DNA of 64,000 nt from the NCBI GenBank assembly GCA_013791955.1, contig VMSW01000007.1, forward strand, positions 248,001 to 312,000, given 5' to 3'. Positions 55,604 through 64,000 of this stretch are shown one piece after another (positions within the stretch are counted from its first letter, which is position 1; every line of letters starts with the position of its first letter). The notes under the pieces are model-generated. The model saw only the letters and a program-made list of their open reading frames with translations. It made no database searches and had not been told where the DNA came from. The position numbers and the translations under genes are program-made. The DNA comes from Propionicimonas sp. GTDB taxonomy: Bacteria; Actinomycetota; Actinomycetes; Propionibacteriales; Propionibacteriaceae.

Positions 55604-56845
55604 ATGAACGACACCGAGCCGGCAATCTCCCCAACGCAGGGGAGTCGGCTGCTCGTTCTCACCTCGCGTTTCCCCTACCCGGTGGTGGGCGGGGATCGGC
55701 TGCGGCTCTACCGGCTGTGCGTCGAACTGGCCAAAGACCACCAGCTGACCTTGCTCAGTCTGTGCGACGATCCAAGCGAGCTCACCGCTGAAGTGCCAGC
55801 TGATGGCGTCTTCGTTCACGTTGAGCGGTTCTACCTGCCGAAGTGGCGCTCTTGGCTGAACTCGCTGCTGGCCATTCCGGGACGGACGCCGTTGCAGGTG
55901 GCCTATTACCGCTCAGCGCCGTTCATCGCTCGGGCTCGTGAACTGGCCGCCGAGCACGACGGGGTATTGGCGCATCTGATCCGGACCGGGGCTGGGATCG
56001 CCGATCTGCCGGGGCCGAAGTTCCTCGAACTCACCGACGCGATCTCGCTGAACTATGAGCGGGCCAAGTCGGCCTCGGCTCGGCATTGGCTTGACCCACG
56101 CACGATCGCCTACCGGCTGGAAACCGGCCGACTGAAGCCGTACGAGCAACAGATCGTGACCAAATTCGATCACTCGTTCCTGGTGTCCGGGATCGACCTG
56201 GAGCACCTCTTCGCCGCAGATGACCCGCGGCGGGAGCAGGTGCTGGTGTGCGGCAACGGTGCCGACCTGGACGCCCTGGCCTACCAGTTTGCCGCTGGTG
56301 GCACTGACGCGGCGTTCATCGGCAACCTGAAGAGCCTGCAGAACTTCGACGCCGCGCTGCATTTCGCCGCCGACATCCTGCCGCTGGTGCGGGCGCAGCG
56401 TCCGCAGGTGCGCTTTCGGGTGGTGGGCCGCATCGATGAGGCTGGGGCAGCCACTTTGGCCGCCTACGACGGTGTGGATGTGGTCGGCGAAGTGGACGAT
56501 GTCGCCGCCGCGGTCGCTGGTGCAGGCATCGGGGTGGCGCCGCTGCGCATCGGTGCCGGGGTGCAGAACAAGGTGCTGGAGTATTTCGCCCTCGGCCTGC
56601 CGTGCATCAGCACCCCCCTGGCGCTGGAAGGTTTTGGCGCGGTGGACGGCCAGGAGCTGCTGGTGGCCGAAGCTCCGGCCGATTTCGCTGCCGCAGTGAT
56701 TCGATTGCTGGATGATCGCGTCGCCGCTGAGTTGATGGCCCAAGCCGCCCGCGGCTACGTCGAACGTCACCACTCCTGGGCCCAAGTGCTGGCCCCGCTA
56801 CGCCAAGTGGTCGCCGACGGCCTAGCCGTCCGCCGCTCCTCCTAG
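55604..56845 (+). CDS. Glycosyltransferase, GT4-like (TIGR03087-related)
   Basis: A 413-residue GT-B glycosyltransferase. TSRFPYPVVGGDRLRLYRLC at the N-terminus and FIGNLKSLQNFDAALHFAAD, RVVGRIDEA and GVAPLRIGAGVQNKVLEYFALGLP in the C-terminal half match the sugar transferase family found with surface polysaccharide genes. No membrane helix. Its stop codon lies at the start of a family B repeat cluster, which separates it from a convergent CDP-glycerol-type transferase gene. Donor and acceptor are unknown. Confidence 0.82.
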   Translation: MNDTEPAISPTQGSRLLVLTSRFPYPVVGGDRLRLYRLCVELAKDHQLTLLSLCDDPSELTAEVPADGVFVHVERFYLPKWRSWLNSLLAIPGRTPLQVAYYRSAPFIARARELAAEHDGVLAHLIRTGAGIADLPGPKFLELTDAISLNYERAKSASARHWLDPRTIAYRLETGRLKPYEQQIVTKFDHSFLVSGIDLEHLFAADDPRREQVLVCGNGADLDALAYQFAAGGTDAAFIGNLKSLQNFDAALHFAADILPLVRAQRPQVRFRVVGRIDEAGAATLAAYDGVDVVGEVDDVAAAVAGAGIGVAPLRIGAGVQNKVLEYFALGLPCISTPLALEGFGAVDGQELLVAEAPADFAAAVIRLLDDRVAAELMAQAARGYVERHHSWAQVLAPLRQVVADGLAVRRSS

Positions 56846-56962
56846 GAACCGTCCCCGTGAGCTGCTCATAGGAACCGTCCCCGTGAGCTGCTCATAGGAA
56901 CCGTCCCCGTGAGCTGCGCGTGGGGACGGTTCCGGTGCGCAGCTCACGGGGACAGTCCCCAA
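56843..56962. repeat. Interspersed repeat cluster, family B, with competing hairpins
   Basis: Three tandem 26-bp units starting TAGGAACCGTCCCCGTGAGC (56843, 56869, 56895), then inverted copies. A 12-bp perfect stem (56897-56908 with 56922-56933) and a 17-bp perfect stem (56903-56919 with 56937-56953) overlap and exclude each other. It fills the gap between convergent genes and may terminate both. Confidence 0.92.
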
Positions 56963-56969
56963 GAGGTGG

Positions 56970-58232
56970 TTAGCGGGCGAGGAGCTCTAGGACGCGGGCG
57001 ACGGTGCGCTCGGAGTTGAGGCCGTCGCGATGGGTGATGAACCGGTCGAAGGTCGCTCTCGTCTGTGCCTTCTCGACGGCTTGGGCGGCGGGATCGGTCC
57101 AGCCGTCCATCCGGGCGATCACTTCGTCCCAGGTGCGCAGGAGGCCGTCGGGGCCACAGATGTCGGTGTAGTCGATGTAGAGCCCGCGGGTCGCCTCGTA
57201 GTGCTCCAAGTCGGGGGCCAAATAGAGGATCGGATGTTCGGTCACTGAGTAGTCGAACAGAATCGAGCTGTAGTCGGTGACCAATACATCCACCCCCCAC
57301 AGCAACGGCATGATCTCGGGCTGGCGGCTACCGTCGATCACGTGCACCCGAGCCGAGGAGTAGTGGTAATCGCCGACGCTCTTGGGATGCGGACGGATCA
57401 CCAACACCGAATCGGTGCGCTCGCAGAACGCTTCCAGGCGGGCCCAGTCGGCCTCGCTCGGTATGGTCGGGTCCACCTCGCCATCGCGCCAGGTTGGGGC
57501 CTGCAGAATCAGCCGCCGATCACCCAGATCAGCAATGGTCTGCTCCCACAACGCCCGGGACCGGGCGCGTAGCTCGGCGGGGGTGCCGGTGAAGAGCTGA
57601 TCCCCGCGGGGCTCACCGATGGACAGCACCTGCTTGGGGCTGAGGGCGAAAGCGGTGCACATGCTGGTGACGAACTCCGGACAAGCCACCGGGAACACCG
57701 AGATCGACTTGGTGCCGGCCTTGTACATCGCCCGCATCAACGCCGCCAGGCCCGGAATGCGTCCGGCCGCCCCAAGGTTCAGCACGCTGGGGGAGTCCAA
57801 GTTCAACTTCTTCAGCGGCGAACCGTGCCACAACTGGACGATGAGCGCCCCGCGCTGCGCGTAGCGATTCACGTCCCCCAAACCGTGGGTCACCGCGATC
57901 ACGCCAGCGCGCAGGGCGAGCTCGAAACCCTCATTGGATTCCCGATCCACCCAGGCCACTCCTGCCGCGATCGCCTGGGCCCGTTGCCTTTCGCCGTTGA
58001 CCTGCCAAACCAGGCGAGGTGCGGGGTCGAGCCGGGAGGCCGCTTGGTAGAAGGCCCAGCCGCCGTCGCTTAGGCCGAAATCGCTGCCGATCACCCACAG
58101 CATTGGGTCGCGGCGCACTCCCGAAGATCGAAAGGCTCCCCACAAGTAGTGCGGCACTGAGGCCAGCTTGGCCAGATTGGCCGATGCGAACGAGTAGGCC
58201 GAGCCGTCAACGGGAGTTCGCATGGTGTACAT
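56970..58232 (-). CDS. CDP-glycerol glycerophosphotransferase family protein
   Basis: A 420-residue TagF/TagB-like transferase, with LIVQLWHGSPLKKLNLDSPS, RGDQLFTGTPAE, LQAPTWRDGEVDP, VIRPHP and VLVTDYSSILFDYSVTEHPI, the sequence pattern of teichoic-acid-type polymerases moving glycerol- or ribitol-phosphate from CDP donors. No membrane helix. The start is uncertain: ATG 58232 and ATG 58223 are close, neither with a strong RBS. Together with the GT4 gene it suggests a phosphate-containing surface glycan. Confidence 0.8.
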   Translation of the reverse strand: MYTMRTPVDGSAYSFASANLAKLASVPHYLWGAFRSSGVRRDPMLWVIGSDFGLSDGGWAFYQAASRLDPAPRLVWQVNGERQRAQAIAAGVAWVDRESNEGFELALRAGVIAVTHGLGDVNRYAQRGALIVQLWHGSPLKKLNLDSPSVLNLGAAGRIPGLAALMRAMYKAGTKSISVFPVACPEFVTSMCTAFALSPKQVLSIGEPRGDQLFTGTPAELRARSRALWEQTIADLGDRRLILQAPTWRDGEVDPTIPSEADWARLEAFCERTDSVLVIRPHPKSVGDYHYSSARVHVIDGSRQPEIMPLLWGVDVLVTDYSSILFDYSVTEHPILYLAPDLEHYEATRGLYIDYTDICGPDGLLRTWDEVIARMDGWTDPAAQAVEKAQTRATFDRFITHRDGLNSERTVARVLELLAR

Positions 58233-58356
58233 GGTAGTCAGCCAGCTGGGCCTCGGTTCGCCGCGCCGACGGTAGGATTCGAGACCTACTTGCCCCGCTG
58301 CCGGACACCGGTTCGGCGTTTGTCTGTGGGGCTTTGACGGAACGGACTGACCACAG

Positions 58357-59673
58357 ATGAACCCGACGGTGCGCGATGCCGCACTGATTGCGCTGTTCGT
58401 GATCATTGGCGGCGTCTTCGCCGCAGCCGAGATGGCGCTGGTCTCCCTGCGCGATTCCCAGGTCAAGCAACTGTCCGGACGGGGCCGCCGCGGCCAGTTG
58501 GTCGCCGAGCTGAGCGCCTCACCCAACCGGTTCCTTTCCGCGGTGCAAATCGGTGTCACGCTGGCCGGGTTCCTGTCGGCGGCCTACGGCGGCGCGACCC
58601 TGGCCGAGCCCTTGGCTGCGGCGATGATCGGCTGGGGAGTGCCGCCGGATTGGGCCTCAGGCCTGAGCCTGGTTGCCGTCACTGCGGTGATCTCCTATTT
58701 CTCGATCGTTATCGGCGAACTGGCCGCCAAGCGCCTGGCGATGCAGCGGGCCGAAACCTTCGCCCTGGCCCTGGCGCCGCTGGTGAGCTTCATCGCCTGG
58801 CTGGCCACGCCGGTCATCTGGTTCCTGGGCAAATCGACCAACGTGGTGGTGCGACTGCTCGGCGGTGACCCGAACGCCTCCCGCGAAGAGGTGTCCGATG
58901 CTGAACTGCGGGCGATGGTGGGTTCCTCGATGACTCTGGGCGATGAAGAGCGCCGGATCGTTGATGAGGTCTTCGCCGCCGGTGAGGTGAGCCTGCGCGA
59001 GACCATGGTGCCGCGCACCGAGGTCGACTTCCTCGACGGCGAAATCACCGCTGTGGAGGCTTTCCGGCAGGTGCGCGGGGGCAGCCACAGCCGCTATCCG
59101 GTGGTGGGCGAGGACGCAGATGACGTGCTCGGCTTCGTCCACATTCGCGATTTGGCGGCGCTCAACCTTGAGGGCGGATCCGAGCTGGTGAGCAAGCTGG
59201 TGCGCCCGGTGCTGTCGCTGCCGCAGTCGATGCGGATCTTGCGGGCGCTGACCCAGATGCGCCAGTCCGGTCAGCATCTGGCCATCGTCTCCGATGAATA
59301 CGGCGGCACTGCCGGTATCGTCACCATCGAAGACCTGGTCGAGGAACTCATCGGCGATATTACCGACGAGTTTGACGACGAAGAGCCCGCCGGCGGCGAT
59401 CAGGCCGACATCGACGGCCTGGTCACCCTGGAAGACTTCGCCTCTGACTACGGCTATGTGCTCCCCGAGGGGCCTTATGACACCGTGGCCGGTTTCGTGA
59501 TGGCCCAGCTTGGCTCGTTGCCGACTCTTGGTGACACCTGTACGGTCACCCTCGAATCGACCGACGAGCAACAACCTGCCGCGCATCTGGAGCTGCGGGT
59601 TACCGAGTTGGACGGACGGCGGGCTGCCCGGCTACGACTTACCAAACTCGGATCTGATGCTCCAGCCCAGTAA
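58357..59673 (+). CDS. CNNM/HlyC-CorC family membrane protein with CBS domains
   Basis: A 438-residue protein. The N-terminal DUF21/CNNM domain (about 1-190) has three to four helices (GGVFAAAEMALVSLRDSQVK is the signature); a CBS pair (about 215-330) contains MVPRTEVDFLDG and SDEYGGTAGIVTIEDLVEEL, and a CorC_HlyC domain (about 345-430) follows. This family exports or senses Mg2+/Co2+; it is not a haemolysin. It is divergent from the transferase gene. Confidence 0.92.
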   Translation: MNPTVRDAALIALFVIIGGVFAAAEMALVSLRDSQVKQLSGRGRRGQLVAELSASPNRFLSAVQIGVTLAGFLSAAYGGATLAEPLAAAMIGWGVPPDWASGLSLVAVTAVISYFSIVIGELAAKRLAMQRAETFALALAPLVSFIAWLATPVIWFLGKSTNVVVRLLGGDPNASREEVSDAELRAMVGSSMTLGDEERRIVDEVFAAGEVSLRETMVPRTEVDFLDGEITAVEAFRQVRGGSHSRYPVVGEDADDVLGFVHIRDLAALNLEGGSELVSKLVRPVLSLPQSMRILRALTQMRQSGQHLAIVSDEYGGTAGIVTIEDLVEELIGDITDEFDDEEPAGGDQADIDGLVTLEDFASDYGYVLPEGPYDTVAGFVMAQLGSLPTLGDTCTVTLESTDEQQPAAHLELRVTELDGRRAARLRLTKLGSDAPAQ

Positions 59674-59704
59674 TCTGCTGCCACAGCCCCGACAGGAGTA
59701 AGAC

Positions 59705-60919
59705 GTGCCTAAATCCGACCCCGACGGTTCGGCGCTGCTCACCTCTCCTGATGTGGGCGCGCTGCTGACCGCTGCGGTGCAGCATGCTGGCGGCACGCTG
59801 GTTACCTGGACGCTGGATCACATCGATGCCAACCCGGCCCAGTCGACCACCGCTACCTACTCCGCCATCATCGACTGGGCCTACGGGCGCCGCGAGGAAC
59901 TGCTGGGGGTCAGCGCGCGGGCGTCCGGGCCGATTGACACCGACACTTCCGCTGAGATCTTTGCCGACGGCCAGCGTGAGGTTGCGGTCTGGATCTATCC
60001 CAACGATCCGGACCTGCCCGGCTTGGCTCGCGCCGCATTTGCCGAGTCGATGGCGGAGGTCTGCAACGCCAACAAGGTGTTCGCCGTTCCGGTCACCCCC
60101 GATCAGCTCAGCCTGGAAATGATCGGCTACCGGCCTCGGCGGCGGGCGGTGCTCAAGGTCAGCTGTGGCACCGAGGTGGCCTACGCGAAGGTGCTGCGCG
60201 GGCGGCTGTTCGACGACGTGATCACCCGTCATCTGGTGCTGGCCAATGCCGGTGTACCGGTGGCGCCGATCCTGGCCACCACCGATGACCACATGCTGAT
60301 CCTGCGGGAGTTGCCCGGGCAATCGCTGGCAAAGGCCGTCTTCGATGTCGCCGACCCGTGCTCGGCCGAAGCCCTGATCAATCTGCTGGATTCGATGCCA
60401 GCCAGGGTCACTGAGCTGCCCCGCCGTCCGCCGTGGTCGGACGCGTTGGGGCACTACTCCCGGATGGTGGCCCAGGCGGTGCCGTCCCTGGAGCCGCGGT
60501 TGGAATGGCTGATCGAGCAGATCGACGGTGGGCTGTACTCGATTCCGCAGGGCAACGAGCCAACCCATGGCGATTTCCACGAGGGCCAGGTGCATGTGGC
60601 CGATGGTCGGATCTGTGGGCTGCTCGACACCGACACTCTTGGCCCGGGTCGTCGAGCCGACGATCTGGCCTGCCTGATCGCCCATCTGTCGACCATTCAG
60701 CGGATGAACGTCGCCCAGGAGGCCAGGGTGCACCAGCTGATCCGCAAGTGGGTGCCGGTATTCGACGAGCGGGTAGATCCGACCGAACTGCGGCTGCGGG
60801 CTGCAGCGGTGATCATCTCTTTGGCCACGGGCCCCTTCCGTAGCCAGGAGCCGGATTGGGAGCGGGAGACCGCGCTAATGGTGGGTTCGGCAGAGGCACT
60901 TGTCCGACAGGTGATCTAA
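59705..60919 (+). CDS. Aminoglycoside phosphotransferase-like kinase
   Basis: A 404-residue protein with a C-terminal APH/choline-kinase-type fold. The catalytic loop THGDFHEGQVHV (about 287-298; the last residue of the usual HGDxHxxN is Gln) and the metal motif GLLDTDTLGPGRRADDLAC (DxD) are present, with a lysine in AYAKVLRG for ATP. The N-terminal 150 residues look unlike the APH kinases and may carry a separate domain. GTG start with a GACAGGAG RBS. The substrate is unknown; resistance is not implied. Confidence 0.78.
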   Translation: MPKSDPDGSALLTSPDVGALLTAAVQHAGGTLVTWTLDHIDANPAQSTTATYSAIIDWAYGRREELLGVSARASGPIDTDTSAEIFADGQREVAVWIYPNDPDLPGLARAAFAESMAEVCNANKVFAVPVTPDQLSLEMIGYRPRRRAVLKVSCGTEVAYAKVLRGRLFDDVITRHLVLANAGVPVAPILATTDDHMLILRELPGQSLAKAVFDVADPCSAEALINLLDSMPARVTELPRRPPWSDALGHYSRMVAQAVPSLEPRLEWLIEQIDGGLYSIPQGNEPTHGDFHEGQVHVADGRICGLLDTDTLGPGRRADDLACLIAHLSTIQRMNVAQEARVHQLIRKWVPVFDERVDPTELRLRAAAVIISLATGPFRSQEPDWERETALMVGSAEALVRQVI

Positions 60920-60966
60920 CCCGTTTCGTTTGGTTGCACCTGGAATTGGGATCGGGTAGGCCGGGC

Positions 60967-60972
60967 TATGGT
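60967..60972 (+). promoter_or_regulatory. -10 hexamer, probable leaderless promoter of mutA
   Basis: TATGGT, six bases before ATG 60979. GTGAGG overlaps this spacing and could act as a weak RBS instead. Confidence 0.35.
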
Positions 60973-60978
60973 GAGGCT

Positions 60979-62819
60979 ATGACCGAGACGCCGCTGCTCC
61001 TTGCCGGCGATTTCGCTGCTCCCACCACCGCAGACTGGGAGATTGAGGTCCTGAAGGTCCTCAACCGGCGGCGGCCCGTTGGCAAGGAACTCACTATTGA
61101 CCAGGCGATGGCCAGGCTCCGCTCCACCACGGTGGACGGCTTGGAAATCGAGCCCTTGTATACCGAAGCCGAAGGCCCATTGGGTCATCCCGGGGTGACC
61201 CCGTTCACCAGGGGAACCTCAATCAAAACCGGTGCCCTCTCGGCCTGGGACGTCCAGCAGTTGCACGAGGACCCAGACCGTAGTTTCACCAATCGCGAAG
61301 TGCTCGCCGATCTGGCGCGTGGGGCCACCTCGGTGTGGCTGCGCACTGGCAGTGACGCCATCACGGTCGCCGATTTGGCTGCAGTGCTGGCCGGCGTTGA
61401 TCCCACCGTGGCTGGCATCAGCGTCAGCAGTGTCGAAGACCAGGTGTCGGCAGCGGCCGGGCTGGCCGAGTTCTTCAAGGGCTTCGATACCGCCAAGGTG
61501 CAAGGCAATCTGGGGCTGGACGCGCTGGCTTTGGCGGCCCGCACCGGGGCTGCCCCCGATCTCAGCCCGCAGGCCGCCTGGGTGGCGGCCACCATGGCTG
61601 ATCTGCCCGGAGTGCGCGCGCTCACCGTCGACGTGACGCCCTATGACGACGCCGGCGCCGGCGATATTGACCAGTTGGCATTTGCCCTGGCCACTGGGGT
61701 GGCCTACCTGCGCGATTTGGAGGCCGCCGGGATCTCACCGGCGCAGGCCTTTGGTCAGATCACCTTCCGGGTGGCCGTCAATACCGACCAGTTCACCTCG
61801 ATTGCCCGCTTGCGGGCGCTGCGCCGAGCCTGGGCGCGAGTGGGCGAGGCTAGTGGGGTGCCAGCGGCTCAGCGGGGCGCGCTCCAGCAGGCCGTAACCA
61901 GTTGGCGGATGATCACTCGGGACGACCCGTGGGTGAATCTGCTGCGCACCACGATCGCGACCTTCGCTGCCGCTGTCGGCGGCGCGGATTCCATCACCAC
62001 CTTGCCGTTCGACACTGCTCTTGGGCTGCCGGACGAGTTCAGCCGCCGCATGGCCCGCAACATCCAACTGCTGGCCGGCGAAGAATCCAACATCGGCCGG
62101 GTCAACGATCCAGCCGGTGGCTCCTGGTACGTGGAGAACCTGACAGATCAGTTGGCTACCAAGGCTTGGGCGGCCTTCGGCGAGATCGAGGCGGCCGGGG
62201 GCATGGTCACCGCGCTCACCTCGGGTCAGATTGCTGATCGGATCGGCACCACCAATGCCGCCCGGGTCAAGCGCCTGGCCACTCGGGCCCAACCCCTGAC
62301 CGGGGTGAGCATGTTCCCCAAGCCCGACGAGGAGCCGCGCGTGGTGCGTCCGCGTCCGGCAGCCCCGGCAAGGTCGGGGTTGGTGCCGCTGCGCGATTCG
62401 GCAGTCTTCGAGGCCTTGCGCGACCGCTCCGCTGCGGCCGCCAGCGTTCCGGAGGTATTCCTGGCTTGCCTGGGAGCACGGCGCGATTTCGGTGGCCGAG
62501 AGATGTTCACCAAGGCGCTGTTTGGGGTGGCCGGTATCGCTACGCCGTCCAGCGAAGGGGGCAGTGCCGCCGAGATTGCCGCTAAAGCAGCTGGCGCCAA
62601 GGTCGCCGTCCTGTGTTCCTCGGCTGGGGTGTATGCCACCAGTGCCATCGAGGTAGCCACCGCGTTGAAACAGGCCGGAGTGGAGACGGTCTACCTGGCC
62701 GGGCGAAAGACCGAGACCGGTGCCGAAGACGTCGAGGCCGTCATCGACGGCGAAGTATTCGACGGTATGGACGTGGTCGCCTTCCTCAACGCGACCCTGG
62801 ACCGGATCGGAGTGGCGAA

Positions 62820-62823
<4 letters not shown>
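60979..62823 (+). CDS. mutA: Methylmalonyl-CoA mutase small subunit
   Basis: A 614-residue subunit of the heterodimeric, B12-dependent mutase interconverting succinyl-CoA and methylmalonyl-CoA, the key step of propionate formation. It has the mutase barrel ([40 protein letters not shown]) and a C-terminal cobalamin-domain remnant, but no DxHxxG B12-ligand motif, as expected for the structural subunit. It overlaps mutB by four bases (ATGA). I chose ATG 60979 because the family starts there. Confidence 0.94.

Positions 62824-64000
<1,177 letters not shown>

Noticed and set aside
56843-56962. Possible CRISPR-like array (26-bp period)
   Set aside because: The units are head to tail with no unique spacers, inverted copies follow, and no cas genes are present.
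59705-60919. Aminoglycoside resistance gene
   Set aside because: The kinase fold is APH-like, but this family is broad, the N-terminus differs and the context is not resistance-related.
60856-60978. 41-residue extension of mutA
   Set aside because: It overlaps the end of the kinase gene and does not match the family N-terminus; ATG 60979 has a promoter-like hexamer next to it.

Overview
The window is GC-rich throughout, with G or C at most third codon positions, frequent GTG starts and ATGA start/stop overlaps. Its gene content is that of a high-GC actinobacterium. Paired methylmalonyl-CoA mutase subunits at the right edge, succinyl-CoA ligase, malate dehydrogenase, a cellobiose-type uptake operon and an MptB-like mannosyltransferase point to the Propionibacteriales, probably a Propionibacteriaceae relative. 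This is inference from gene content; the window has no rRNA or other phylogenetic marker. I found no tRNA, CRISPR array, transposase, integrase or phage gene.

Layout. 1-4.1 kb: two secreted RTX-repeat calcium-binding proteins flank an ABC-2 transporter. 4.1-8.3 kb (minus): guaB, guaB3 and a two-component system in one tight operon. 8.3-21.2 kb: a mixed block with a TIGR01777 epimerase, an MptB-like mannosyltransferase, a lipoprotein, a GH13 enzyme, a MATE exporter, a tandem pair of FHA proteins (one fused to an ABC exporter), chorismate mutase, and metY-cysK. 21.6-32.5 kb: guaA converges on a three-gene PspC envelope-stress cluster; a cellobiose/beta-glucoside operon with its LacI regulator follows, and its last gene overlaps a PspC-type histidine kinase and its response regulator. 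32.7-45.2 kb: a core block of pcrA, M23 peptidase, sucCD, a PknH-like sensor protein, a DUF6350 protein, and purN-purH-folD-DUF3017. 45.3-51.7 kb: an accessory block with a GSAM-like aminotransferase, an unfamiliar tandem W-repeat protein, a lipase-like hydrolase, an acyl-CoA synthetase and a GNAT acetyltransferase. 51.7-64 kb: mdh, a histidine phosphatase, an unknown secreted protein, purU, two surface-glycan enzymes, a CNNM/CorC protein, an APH-like kinase, mutA and the start of mutB.

How the genes fit together. Purine and one-carbon metabolism (guaB, guaA, purN, purH, folD, purU) and the succinate/propionate arm of central metabolism (sucCD, mdh, mutAB) form the backbone. The order guaB..guaA..PspC/kinase/regulator..pcrA..M23..sucCD..purNH..folD..DUF3017..mdh matches what I recall of actinobacterial core synteny. 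The cellobiose operon and the 45.3-51.7 kb block look like insertions into it.

Two families of short interspersed repeats occupy five intergenic regions. One is built on CTTCGACAAGCTCAG and the other on GGAACCGTCCCC. Many genes have no Shine-Dalgarno sequence but carry a TANNNT hexamer 6-9 bases before the start codon, which suggests widespread leaderless transcription. The least explained items are the W-repeat protein at 46859-48322, the duplicated FHA locus with its duplicated leader, and the PspC system split by the sugar operon.
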